Source of the DNA: Luzula sylvatica
Taxonomy: Eukaryota > Streptophyta > Magnoliopsida > Poales > Juncaceae
Assembly (NCBI GenBank): GCA_946800325.1
Contig: OX326961.1
Location: 4,194,655 to 4,258,654, forward strand
Length of the DNA: 64,000 bases
Direction: 5' to 3'
Part shown: positions 15,960 to 25,471 of the stretch, in pieces
Numbering within the stretch: position 1 is the stretch's first letter
Layout of the letters: each line of letters begins with the position of its first letter
Made by a program: the position numbers and the translations under genes
The notes under the pieces: model-generated
The model's database searches: none
The model's input: the letters and a program-made list of their open reading frames with translations, nothing else
Told to the model about the DNA's origin: nothing

Positions 15960-16809
15960 ATAGCTAAATAACTAACTAATGAACTAATTAACAAACTAAT
16001 TAACTAACTAAATAACTATCTTCCTACATTCCTATTAATTAACTAATTATCTAACTAACTAACTAACTAACTACCTTCCTACGTACGCATTAACTAACTA
16101 ACTAACTACCTTCCCACTAACTAACTAACTAACTAACTAACTAAAAACTAACTAAAAAACTAACTAGCTAACTAACTAACTACTAGAGAACTAACAAACT
16201 AACTAACTAAATAACTAACTAGTTAACTAACTAACTAATTAACTAACTAACGACTAGAGAACTAACTAACTAACTAACTTACTAACTAACTTACTACTGG
16301 CTAACTAACTAGCTAACTAACTACCTTCCTACATACCAATTAACTAACTAACTAACTAACTAACTAACTCACTAACTAACTAACTACTAGCTCTAACTAA
16401 CTAACTAACTAACTAACTAACTCCTAGCTAACTAACAAACAAACTGACTAAATAACGAACTAACTAACTAACTAACTACCTTCATACATACCTATAAACT
16501 AACTAAATAGCTAACTACCTAACTAACTAATTAACTAACTACCTTCCTACAAACTCACTAACAAACAAACTAACTAACTAACTAACAAATTAACTAATTA
16601 ACAAACAAACTAAATAACTGAATAACTATCTTCGTACATACCTATTTACTAACTAACTAACTACCTTCCCACTAACGAACTAACTAACTATCTAACTAGA
16701 TGAATAACTACCTAGCTAACTAACTAACTACTAGATAACTAACAAACTACCTAACTAAATGACTAACTAGTTAACTAACTGAATAATTAACTAACTAACT
16801 ACTAGATAA
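5277..16809 (+). repeat. CTAA higher-order satellite, longest unbroken stretch
   Basis: About 11.5 kb of CTAA repeats in which long motifs recur in the same order. CTGATGACCTAAC-type motifs fall near 6445, 7895, 9188, 10022, 11437, 12437 and 13647. CTTCTTAAATACCTATT-type motifs fall near 6301, 7751, 9026, 9888, 11286, 12287 and 13501. The spacing is about 1.45, 1.29, 0.83, 1.4, 1.0 and 1.2 kb in both series, which implies a full unit near 1.4 kb with deleted variants. Most of this stretch (about 5.19-15.42 kb) has no counterpart in unit 2. The last part, 15.42-16.81 kb, matches 47.50-48.90 kb. No genes seen. Confidence 0.88.
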
Positions 16810-16823
16810 CACTACTACAAAAA
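16810..16823 (+). repeat. Left terminal inverted repeat of the CACTA element
   Basis: CACTACTACAAAAA, identical over 14 nt to the reverse complement of 25458-25471. It is immediately preceded by the TAA target duplication. Confidence 0.95.
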
Positions 16824-17402
16824 GTCTCATTAGCTTCGAAAATCCTAGCGACTAAGTATATTTAGTCTCTGTATGTTGGTTATTAGGAGCACATTTTGCT
16901 TTGTCCCAAAACAGTTATATTTCTTGGGACAAAGATTTTGTTTTGGCACTACAGTTGTCACAGAAAAAGATTAAGATTTTAAATCCGTACATTTTGTGAC
17001 AAACAATAGTCTAAAAATAGGTTACTTAAAAAATGAAAAATAATTGGGACGAAAGTTGGCCATTGATTGTTGTAAATTATATGGAATGCCTTGCGTGATA
17101 TATATAAGGTCATACATTAATTTTATAATATTATAATTAATTTACACAAGTCTTAATTCAATTCAACAAAAAATAGTATAGGGACCGGCGTAGTCCGTCT
17201 CTAAAATAAGCTTTTGGTCGTCTTTGGTTTGGAGACAATATGTAATCGTCAATATTTTGTCCTAATATCGTGAACCCAATAAATTAATTTAACACTAATC
17301 ATAATTAATTTGACAAATATTAATTTTTAGGTAAAAATTAATATATCATTTTAGTCTTCATGAAAAATAATATGTGATGAGAATTAGGAGAAAATTTTTA
17401 CC
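16824..17402. other. Left subterminal region of the CACTA element
   Basis: AT-rich non-coding sequence with repeated short motifs in both orientations, such as TTTGTCCCAAAA, TTGGGACAAAG, TTGTGACAAACAATAG and TTGGGACGAAAGTTGG. These match the motif set at the right end. In CACTA elements such clusters are binding sites for the accessory transposase protein; that role here is inferred. No gene seen. Confidence 0.65.
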
Positions 17403-17544
17403 TCTATTTTTTCATTTTGTGTTTTCCAAAATATTGGAGGGAAAAATTCCCTTCATATTTATCATGTAATCGATCTATTTTTTCATTTTGTGTTTTCCAA
17501 AATATTGGAGGGAAAAATTCCATCCATATTTATCATGTACTTCG
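17403..17544 (+). repeat. Two 71-bp tandem copies
   Basis: The block that starts TCTATTTTTTCATTTTGTG at 17403 starts again at 17474, a period of 71 bp. The copies differ at a few bases near their ends. The sequence is AT-rich and non-coding. Confidence 0.85.
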
Positions 17545-17730
17545 ATTAAAATGAGTGAAATAAAACAATAAACTTATCATAGTTGTCCCCTCCGATTAAC
17601 AAATAAACAATTCGATTCTGACTAACTAAAATAATCATGCTATGCTAAATAAAACAATCATTCCTTCGTGGCCTTTTTAGCAAAAAAAAAAAAATTCCTT
17701 CGTGGCCTTTCATTCATTCCCTCCCTATCG

Positions 17731-17908
17731 AGGAGTAATGATACAGACCATACCATTTTTCCAAGAATTGATCACGAATTGCCACGTGGCAGCCAGCTAT
17801 TGGCTGCAGCTTTTCACCACTTTAGCTGCAGCCAATAGCTGGCTGCCACGTGGCAATTCGTGGTCAATTCTTGGAAAAAAGGTATGGTCTGTATCATTTC
17901 TGCTTCTC
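17731..17908. mobile_element. Foldback MITE-like element, first of a tandem pair
   Basis: A near-complete palindrome. The left arm contains AATGATACAGACCATACC and CCACGTGGCAGCCAGCTATT; the right arm is their reverse complement, ending GGTATGGTCTGTATCATT. The arms are about 80 nt around a short AAAGTGGTGAAA-like centre. It has no coding capacity apart from translation through the palindrome. I could not assign a superfamily because the outer target duplication is unclear. Confidence 0.75.
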
Positions 17909-18087
17909 GGAGTAATGATACAGACCATACCATTTTCCCAAGAATTGATCACGAATTGCCACGTGGCAGCCAGCTATTGGCTGCAGCTTTCCACCACTTT
18001 AGCTGCAGCCAATAGCTGGCTGCCAGGTGACAATTCGTGGTCAATTGTTGGAAAAAAAAGTATGGTCCGTATCATTTCTGCTTCTCG
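17909..18087. mobile_element. Foldback MITE-like element, second of a tandem pair
   Basis: Directly abuts the preceding copy and is almost identical to it, with small changes such as CCAGGTGACAATTCG in place of CCACGTGGCAATTCG in the right arm. That change breaks palindrome pairing locally. The two copies are in direct orientation, with GCTTCTC closing each one. Confidence 0.75.
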
Positions 18088-18135
18088 AGAGAGAGAGTAC
18101 AGGCTGCCGCCAAGTTTTCTCTACTAGGAATATAG

Positions 18136-18153
18136 CCCGCGCTTCGCTGCGGG
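18136..18153 (-). other. Helitron 3'-terminal hairpin
   Basis: On the minus strand CCCGCAGCGAAGCGCGGG pairs CCCGC with GCGGG and GC with GC, with a bulged A and a GAA loop. It lies 12 nt before the terminal CTAG-T. Confidence 0.75.
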
Positions 18154-18230
18154 ATATATTATTTGATATATTATTTGATATATTATTTCGCTGCGGGATA
18201 TATTATTTGATATATTATTTGATAAGAAAA
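18143..18230. repeat. Two 44-bp tandem copies inside the Helitron
   Basis: TTCGCTGCGGGATATATT followed by ATTTGATATATT-type sequence occurs at 18143 and again at 18187. Part of the hairpin arm has been duplicated along with the AT-rich tail. Confidence 0.75.
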
Positions 18231-18588
18231 TATAAATATTTGTGTGAATAGTATTTTATTAAATTCAAAATAAAATAAAATTCTGAAAAAGACAAACAAA
18301 AAAACATAAAAGACGCAGCTTGGTACCAATCAAAAATATTATAATAAGCACAAAAAAACGCAGCTTGGTACCAATCAAAATTGTTATAATAAGCAAAAAA
18401 AAAAAAAATAATACCAGCTGAGGCTAACAAAAAGTATTTGTGTGAATAGTATTTTATTAAATTCAAATATTTTATTTAGAACACAAGACATATGTCAATT
18501 ATATTTATTAATACGATGAAAAATTTAAATATTTTATTTAGAACCCAAGATATATGTCAAATAAAATAAAATTCAAAAAAAAAAAAAA

Positions 18589-18731
18589 ATATACAAACAG
18601 TAACCGGGATGAACAATACTCGGGTGAACTGTGTCGGGTGAACAGTGGAACAGTACAAAAAAAATATACAAACAGTAACCGGGATGAACAGTACTCGGGT
18701 GAACTGTGTCGGGTGAACAGTGGAACAGTAC
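18589..18731. repeat. Two 75-bp tandem copies (GGTGAACAGT-rich) inside the Helitron
   Basis: A block beginning ATATACAAACAGTAACCGGG at 18589 repeats at 18664. Each copy contains several smaller CGGGTGAACAGTG-type units, and further single units follow up to about 18765. The frames read through it are repeats of the same few residues and are not taken as genes. Confidence 0.8.
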
Positions 18732-18879
18732 TGGTGAACAGGTGAACAGTGTCGGGTGAACAGTGTTTGCCGACGTGGCCACACCAGGTGTCTTGTATTC
18801 TAAAATTAATGGGAGGGGGAATTTCTTGCTCAAAGAGAAATATAGGAGAGGTCTAGGAACCTTCTCTCTCATCCCTCAT

Positions 18880-19660
18880 TCATTTCCTGCGTGCGTGCGG
18901 GTCTTCTCGCTCGCGTCTCAGGCGGAGGCTAAACCCTAGTTTTCGTCCGGCGAAACCTAGTTCTCTTATTTCCTCGTCGTTTTTTTCATTCCGCCGTGGG
19001 AACTGCTAGTCGCCGGAGGTATCTCGTCGTCAGTTCGCTCCCTTGTCTCTCACTGGTACACCCACCCCCTCTCTCTCACAATTCCTGCCCTATCTCTCTT
19101 GTCGGACTGCTATGCAGGTTGAGCATGTATTACCTCTTCATTTATTGTCTTCTTTCTCTCTGTATTAAATCTTGTTGTGTTGTTTAATTGTGTTATTGAC
19201 GTTAACTCAGTCCTAATTGGACAATTCCAGGTCAGTCTGGTGTGGTACAACATTAATTTTCTATCTCCATATTTCAAATTTCAAATTAAAGTTTTCTTTG
19301 GAATTGAGAATTTGGTAATCGAGTTGTTTATCTCATTTTACAGATTTTTGTCAGTTGCATTTTAGAATTGGATTGGTACGGTTTTGATTATATGATTTCG
19401 AGTTTGTTAGATTTTGAATAGTTTATATTTATTTTAACAATCAGATTGCAATCGAGTTGTTTGAATAAAATGTAATGTTAATTTAGATAGTTTATATTTG
19501 AAGTTTTTTTATCGTTGCAGGGAATAACAAGGCTGCTTTTGACACTCGGAAAAGGAACTCGCCTGGTTATCGCGTCGGGACGCTCGGTGAGATGGCCCAA
19601 GATCATGATGGCGCTCGGTCACGATGGCAACGCGCAGGTAACAAGGCTGCAAATGGAAGG
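18880..19660 (+). pseudogene. Captured gene-leader and exon-like sequence, parent gene not recognised
   Basis: After the Helitron the base composition becomes gene-like: a pyrimidine-rich leader with AAACCCTAG (a telo-box-like element of plant housekeeping 5' leaders), then GC-rich sequence to about 19080. An exon-like block at 19521-19637 is preceded by TATCGTTGCAG and followed by GTAAC. It is 117 nt long and open in two frames, one reading NNKAAFDTRKRNSPGYRVGT. The phrase AACAAGGCTGC occurs three times (19526, 19641, 19731), a sign of local duplication. I do not recognise the protein. The likely history is transduplication of host gene pieces by the CACTA element. Confidence 0.4.
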
Positions 19661-19749
19661 CTTCGTGACGAGACGACCATGCCAACTTTTCGATATTATA
19701 TGATATTTTATTAACAACGCACAGGGAATAACAAGGCTGCAAATGTGTA

Positions 19750-21528
19750 TGTTATATAATATTTTATTAATTATACTTTATATATTTAATATTTTTATGC
19801 ACTACATATTATATGATTAATGTAAAATATAATAAAAGTTTGTTATATATTGCAATAAATGTTATGAATTATTGATACTATATCCGATAAGATATCGTTT
19901 GATTTTTGAAAATATAAAAAAAATATTGATTTTTGTAAATATAATAAATTTTTTTTTGTTTTTGTAGATAAATGATTTTGATATGTTGTTTGCTTTTATG
20001 GACAACTGACTTGCTTATTGAAATTTTATTGTTGGATCATGTATGTTTCACATATACTTTTAAATCACGTTAATATTTCAATTATATGATTTTGTATGTA
20101 AGGATTATTTGTTTCGATCTTTGTTTTTGTGAATTTCTTTTTCAGCTGGCAGGATTTTAATTAATTAATTAATTAATTAATGATGTTAATTATTTTGTTT
20201 AATGTTTTTAATTTTGTAGGCAATTATTGATTATTATAGTGTCTTATTTTATTTATTAATTAATTAAAATGGGCGATTGCTTCATATTGTTAATTTGATT
20301 TAAGTAGTTTTAGAAGAATTTACAGGGTAATTTTATTCTTTTGATTTATTTTCTTATAATTGATGTATTCAAAGATTAAGAGTTTTAGAAGAATTTACAG
20401 GGTAATCGTACTACAACACTTTGGTTATGGAAGTCAACGCATTAACATCCATATAATATATTTCTATGCAATTATACACAATCATAAGAAAAAAAATCCA
20501 TAAAATATCAATAAAACATTTTTGAACAATAATATTATTTTCATTATTCATTTACTTCACACGCTATACTTGTGTTGCGCGGATACAAAATACGGTTATC
20601 GTATCCGACATGATATGAATACGACAATATGTTAATTTTGAAAAAAAAACAAAGGACGCGATACGTCTATTATATATGATATTTATTATTTTATTATTAT
20701 TATTATGTATATATTTAATATTTTTATGTATTATATATTTGATTATTATGTTGGTCATATTCATGTATTCACGGAGATGCGACAATATGTATACGTTAGC
20801 TAAAAAAATATTTATGTTGAAATACACGGAGATGCCATATCCATGTATTCATTTATTTAATTATTATTTCAAATTATATGGATAAGTAATAATTATATCA
20901 CATTGTATAATAATAATATAATATTATATCATCATTGTAAATGTAATGTAGTTTAATATGATATAATTTATGTAAAAATATAATAAAAAGTTTGTTTCTT
21001 TGTTTGGGAAAAAAAAATTACACGTCTCGACATTCATAATATATAATAATAAAATAAAATAAAATTCTTTTGTTTAGCTAAATTAGTATATAAAAAGGAT
21101 TTTCAAATATAATGCAAATTAAAAAGGAAAATTACAAAAAAAAATGAACTCACAAAATTGCATACATAACCCTGCCCAATGAGCAAATTTAAAAAAAAAA
21201 ATTGGAAAATAAGAAAAAATATCAAAATATAAAGAAAGACCAAAATATTAAAAACAAAAGATAAAAAAGTGAAAAAAGACAAAAATATAAAATAGGAAAA
21301 AAATATCAAAATGTTAAAAAAAAGACAAAAAATGTAAATAAACCAAAAAAAAGAACCAAAATATAAAATAAGAAAAAATTACCAAAATGTAAATAAAAAT
21401 GACCAAAATATAAATAAACCAAAAAAAAAAATGTAATATATCAAAGAGTTGATGTGACCTCATGTATGATTAAGAATTTTGTTTACTTTATATATAAGTA
21501 TAAATATGATATGATATACTATAGTTTA
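19750..21528. other. AT-rich filler of the CACTA element, no gene seen
   Basis: Long AT-rich sequence with poly-T and poly-A runs and short duplications, such as TTAGAAGAATTTACAGGG at 20310 and 20385. Short frames here are low-complexity and are not supported as genes. Confidence 0.6.
20157..20180. repeat. (TTAA)6 microsatellite
   Basis: Six perfect TTAA units. Confidence 0.9.
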
Positions 21529-21536
21529 GTAATATA

Positions 21537-21721
21537 CAGTGATTTAAATTGCGGCGCAATTGCGTCGCAATAACGCAAATCGCAATAAATATTACTAAAA
21601 TGCAATGCCGCAAACAACTAAATAGCGCCGCAATATCACCGCAATATCGCGCAATATCGGTCATCATATGTAAATTACATCCCGGACGCAATGGACCGCA
21701 ATATCGCAATTTAAAACATTG
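21537..21721. mobile_element. hAT-type MITE, 185 bp, with 8-bp TSD GTAATATA
   Basis: It starts CAGTGATTTAAATTGCGGCG and ends, as reverse complement, CAATGTTTTAAATTGCG, an imperfect terminal inverted repeat. It is flanked by perfect 8-bp copies GTAATATA (21529-21536 and 21722-21729), the target size of hAT elements. The interior is dominated by GCAATA/CGCAAT repeats and has no coding capacity. It is nested in the CACTA element. Confidence 0.88.
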
Positions 21722-21729
21722 GTAATATA

Positions 21730-22260
21730 TAATATAATAAAATATAATAATATCATATCATATAGTATAATATAATATAATACAATATCATATCATATGC
21801 TAGAATGTAATGTTAATATAATATAATAAACTAAAAGGTAATATAATATAATATAACGTAATAAAATATAAATATATTGATATAATACAATACAATACAT
21901 AGCACAACACAACACATTTCAATCCAATATAATCCAATATTATATAATATGATATATATTATAACAATATAATACAATATAATATGATATGATATAATGT
22001 AGTATAGATAGCATAATACAATACAACATAACACATTATAATACAATAATAATTTAATATGATATGGCATAATAAAAATGCAATATGATATGATATGTAT
22101 GTATGTAATAAGATAGCATGATACCAAAGTAATATAATTTAATTTAATATAATATAATATATAAAATACAATACAATATGGTATGATATCAAATATAATA
22201 GTATAATATAGTATTATATTATATAATATAATATATTATAATAAAATATAATACAATTCC
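21730..22260. repeat. Degenerate AATAT/ATAAT low-complexity tract
   Basis: Over 500 bp of short variants of AATATAAT, GATATGAT and ACAATACA with almost no other content. Frames in it give only Y/I/L-rich low-complexity peptides. No gene. Confidence 0.8.
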
Positions 22261-22375
22261 TCTTTTATTTTTTCTAAATTAGTATAATATAAAATTAATA
22301 GAATATTTTTACAACCTTTGAGTCTTAACCTTAGTTAAATTATTGAATTATTTCCTTACATAACGGTTCAACAAT

Positions 22376-22974
22376 TAGGGGTGTCAACGGTTCGGATCCG
22401 GTTCGGATAGTGGTCATACCAGATCCATATCCATATTGTCGGATCCGGATACGGTTCGGATAATAAACGGATACGGATACGGTTCGGATATTGTCGGATA
22501 CGGATACGGATATGGTTCTGTTTCGGATATTAAAACGGATACTATATTATCATAACGTAACTTACTTTTTAGCTATAAATATATATAATTTGTGACATGA
22601 ACGATAAATATGATTATATTTAAACATAATTTTACGATTGTGAGTTAAATCACTTACAAATCATTAATTTGTATATGATTTTTCAACTAATATCAAATAT
22701 AATACATAAAATAATATATAATATGAGTATTCGGATCCGGTTTCGGATACTCGAATCTAGTTTCGAGTATCCGGATCCTAAAAATATCCGGATCCGGAAC
22801 ACGGATCCGGTTCCCGCACCAAAACCGAATATCGAATCCGGTTCCGGATCTTAAAATTAGCAACCAGATCCATATCCAGATCCACTCGGATTCGGATATT
22901 TTTTTCGAATCCGGATATTTTTTCGGATACGGTTCGGGTCGGTTCGGGCAATATCCACACCATTGACATCCCTA
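22376..22974. mobile_element. hAT-type MITE, 599 bp, with 8-bp TSD TCAACAAT
   Basis: The ends are TAGGGGTGTCAACGG and, as reverse complement, TAGGGATGTCAATGG, the (C/T)AGGGGTGTCAA-type terminus seen in many plant hAT MITEs. Perfect 8-bp duplications TCAACAAT flank it at 22368-22375 and 22975-22982. Both ends of the interior are packed with GGATACGGTTCGGAT-type repeats in opposite orientation, so the element is largely self-complementary. The middle is AT-rich. Frames through the repeats (R/I/P/D/S-rich) are not genes. Confidence 0.92.
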
Positions 22975-23231
22975 TCAACAATACCAAACTTTGAAAAAAC
23001 AAAATACAGAATTAAAGTCTTTGGTTCAATAAATCATAGACAAAATTCATGACTCAATTTCTAGCATGCAACCAGAATCGAAATCATTATTTTCTTGCTG
23101 AACCGAGAAACTCTTTCCTTCAAATCCCTCCAACATATAAAAAGCCCCCTATCACTTCTCTCACCTATTTATCACTTTCTTCAGCCTCCTCTTGTTCTTT
23201 TAAGTTCTAACGCCTATTGCTCTTCACGCCG

Positions 23232-23579
23232 ATGCGCAGCAGTTCCTGGGTGATGGTCGTGCAGGGGTTTGGCGATGGAGGCGAGAGGAGGAGCAGCTGC
23301 GGGGCTGGCGATAGCAACGCGGAGCAGTCCTCATGCAGTAAGTTGTTCTTCTCAGATTTTTTTCGGTTTTCATTTCTATTTATCTGACATTTTCGTGGTT
23401 TTCGTGTTTCTTTCTTAATTTTTTGTTATTTCTATTCAATATTGATTTATCTGTTCATTTTTTGCTCTCTCCATCTCATTTCAGAGACGCCAATCTCTGC
23501 AGTCGAAAACGCGGAGGAAACTGACGTGCAGCAGAGGAGAGCTTCGGAGAAGTATGAATTTAAGCGACGAATCAGTTGA
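23232..23579 (+). CDS. Putative two-exon small frame (66 aa), origin unknown
   Basis: An ATG at 23232 opens 106 nt that end at a GTAAGT donor (23338). A TCTCATTTCAG acceptor precedes 23485. Joining the two keeps the frame open to TGA at 23577-23579, 66 residues in total. The first exon reads MRSSSWVMVVQGFGDGGERR and onward; the second contains ENAEETDVQQRRASEKYEF. It lies upstream of the captured E2 exons in the same orientation and could be the leader part of a chimeric transcript. I recognise no domain. Support is only the good splice sites and the preserved frame. Confidence 0.33.
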
Positions 23580-23804
23580 ATGAGGTATTTTCGGTTTTTT
23601 AGTGTTAATTTAGGCTCAATTTAGTAAATTTAGTGTTAATTTGACTTGTTTTTCCTTTTCCATCTCAGGGAGAAGTATTTTACATTTGTATGTTCAATTT
23701 GGGTCCTCTTTGTAGTTTTCAATTTGTGTTTTGCAGAGGTTTGATTAGAAAGGAGCTGATAGTAATTGATTTGGGGATTTTTTAGAAATTTTGGTCTATC
23801 GCAG

Positions 23805-24198
23805 ATGGTTGAACGAGTTTGTGTGAAGCGGCTTCAGAAGGAATTTCATGCTATTTGCAAGGTTTGTTAATCAATTAGTCCATTTGAAATTTCTCTTTTT
23901 TTATCATCTTTTTTTCTTTATAGATTCACATTGACTTTAATTCATGTGTAAAACACTAAGTAAACAACAACAATCAAGAAAATAAGAATCTTTATTTTTT
24001 GTTTAATTGTTTATAGGAAGCGCTTCACAGATAGTTGCCCGACCATTGACAAAATTGACTGGCGTGAGTTTACTTTTTCTTTTAATTTAATTACTTTATT
24101 TATTTTAAAATTTTCTATGTTATGAGTTATTATTAATTCATCTTTTTTCAATTTGATAGATTATGTACTTGAAGGAAGTGAAGGGACTCCTTTTGCAG
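23805..24198 (+). pseudogene. Captured ubiquitin-conjugating enzyme E2 fragment (UBC32/33/34 type, UBE2J2-like)
   Basis: Three exons of an E2 gene. Exon 1 (23805-23861) encodes MVERVCVKRLQKEFHAICK, the N-terminal helix of plant UBC32/33/34 proteins (RLQKEY-ALCKEP type). Exon 2 (24017-24063) starts GAAGCG and still resembles the VARP..ND..EW segment, but contains frame-disrupting changes and an in-frame TAG. It ends TGGC before GTGAGT. Exon 3 (24160-24198) continues as HYVLEGSEGTPFAG, matching the family, with the same split H codon across the intron. The rest of the UBC fold, including the catalytic cysteine, is absent. The parent family acts in ER-associated protein degradation as a membrane-anchored E2. 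This copy cannot make an active enzyme and is a transduplicated fragment inside the CACTA element. Confidence 0.85.
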
Positions 24199-24504
24199 GT
24201 AATTTTACTCAAATACCCATGTTAAAATTCATAGTTTGTAATAAAATTTGTGTTTTATTTTGCAATTTGTTTCCTCCTTCAGCAGTCAGCGCCAAAATTA
24301 GAGCTGATTGATAGGCATGACATGCGTTTCAATAAAAATAGGGGTATTTTTGAAAAACATTTACTGATTTTTTAAGCAATTTTATCTGCAGGACTGTATT
24401 GGGTTTCAATTGATAGTTGCAATTACTAAATTTAACTGATTTCTACTAATTAACGATTATAATGGTTATAATTTGTTTAATGATTTATCCATTTCTTGAT
24501 GCAG

Positions 24505-24830
24505 TTGCTACCAAGGAATCGAGGACCCCTTAGCAAGGTTGCAATTTTAAAAAGATTGACAATTGGGCGTTAACTTGATCTGATATAATAAATACTTTTA
24601 ATGATCGTACTCTCGGCAGATTTGGGTGTTTTATTTTTAGTTTTTCTCTTAATTGAACGTACAATTGGGCGTTAACTGAACGTGTTCGATGAAATGCCAA
24701 AACTGAAATTGTGGATCTGCAGGCTTTGACGAAGACGTGTTTAGTGCATTCAAATTGTACTATAAACAAACCGGTTCCTTCGATAGAGAGAGAATGTTTA
24801 GGCTTTGACATTTTGGTTTGTGTTGTTTAG
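24505..24830 (+). pseudogene. Exon-like pieces downstream of the E2 fragment, parent unknown
   Basis: A block after GATGCAG at 24505 reads LLPRNRGPLSK before GTTGC at 24539. Another after GTGGATCTGCAG at about 24722 reads ALTKTCLVHSNCTINKPVPS and stays open to TAG near 24829. ACAATTGGGCGTTAACT occurs at 24560 and 24662, showing local duplication. I do not recognise either piece. They could be remnants of the same or another captured gene. The remaining sequence between 24199 and 24940 is AT-rich and intron-like. Confidence 0.28.
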
Positions 24831-24939
24831 TCATGCTCGAGTTAGTGTCGATGTCGTAATAATGAAACGATTATGTATTTTTTAGACATATTTTTATTTT
24901 ATTTAAATGATGAAAATATTATTATCATAGTTAATTAAT

Positions 24940-25457
24940 TAATATAATGTGTTGTGACTAATATTAGTTTTGACACAAAATTTAATCTCATAAATGTATA
25001 TACAGACACTAATATCAACACTAATATTATTACATAAATAGTATATTCTAAGACTAAAGTTTGTCACATAAAGAAAATATTCAGGGGCAAGAACTAGTCA
25101 TAGAAAGAACATAGTCAGGGACATAAAGTACATATTCAGACACTAAAATTGGTCACATAAAAAGAGTATTCAGAGACAAAAATTAGTCACAAAATGATAA
25201 TAATTGGGGACGAAAGTTATCGTCTCATAAAGATCATATTCAGGGACTAACTAAGAAAATGAGGAAAAAAATTGGAAATTAGTCTTGTCGCAAGAAATAC
25301 GGTTATCAGGGACCAAAATCAAAAAAACTTTTGTCGCCCTGATTTGCTGCGTCGGGGCTGTTATGACAAAATCTTAGGGACTAGATATAGTCCCTAAAGA
25401 TCTACAGCGACTCCAAACCGTATTTTAGAGACTAAACACGTTTGTCCCTAATTGCAT
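24940..25457. other. Right subterminal repeat region of the CACTA element
   Basis: Repeating phrases of about 40-50 bp: TTCAGGGACTAA, TTCAGAGACAAAAATTAGTC, TTGGGGACGAAAGTT, CAGACACTAAAATTGGTCAC and similar, at least six times. They are clustered and close to the terminal repeat, the arrangement of CACTA transposase-binding motifs. No gene. Confidence 0.7.
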
Positions 25458-25471
25458 TTTTTGTAGTAGTG
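25458..25471 (-). repeat. Right terminal inverted repeat of the CACTA element
   Basis: TTTTTGTAGTAGTG, the perfect reverse complement of the left terminus, followed by the second TAA target copy. Confidence 0.95.

Larger units (their letters stand above)
18124..18851 (-). mobile_element. Small non-autonomous Helitron nested in the CACTA element
   Basis: Read on the minus strand, the 3' end is a GC-rich hairpin (18136-18153), then CTATATTCCTAG, followed by T. This is the Helitron pattern of a hairpin about 10-12 nt before CTRR and an A-T target. The 5' end is less certain. The minus strand near 18851 reads CCTCTCCTATATTTCTC and continues with AAATTCCC and GCCACGTC blocks, which also occur in that order at the 5' end of the larger Helitron at 47400. 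The expected 5' TC is CC if the end is at 18851. The interior is mostly A-rich and tandem repeats; no Rep/helicase frame is present. Confidence 0.72.
16810..25471. mobile_element. Non-autonomous CACTA (En/Spm) transposon with captured gene fragments and nested elements
   Basis: The element begins CACTACTACAAAAA and ends with its exact reverse complement, a 14-bp terminal inverted repeat of CACTA type. It is flanked on both sides by TAA (16807-16809 and 25472-25474), the 3-bp target duplication of this superfamily. The empty site is present at 48902-48904 with matching flanks. Both ends carry subterminal repeats built on GGGACNAAA and TTNGTCAC-type motifs, as expected for transposase-binding regions. 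I see no TNPD/TNPA-like coding region, so it should depend on another element for movement. Inside are a small Helitron, a foldback pair, two hAT MITEs, a UBC-type E2 gene fragment and other exon-like pieces. Confidence 0.93.

Noticed and set aside
157..16809. Telomere or telomere-variant array
   Set aside because: TTAG lacks the G-run of plant TTTAGGG or arthropod TTAGG telomeres, the orientation flips repeatedly, and long interruptions are present.
5277..16809. CRISPR-like repeat/spacer organisation
   Set aside because: The interruptions recur in fixed order and are tetramer-derived; this is eukaryotic satellite DNA.
18554..18872. Open frames over the GGTGAACAGT and A-rich repeats
   Set aside because: They translate tandem repeats inside a Helitron; opposite strands are open simultaneously and no domain is present.
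21103..22127. Frames rich in F/I/Y/L on the minus strand
   Set aside because: Pure consequence of AT-rich low-complexity sequence.
22669..23002. Frames through the GGATACGG repeats
   Set aside because: They lie inside the hAT MITE and its inverted repeats, and both strands are open.
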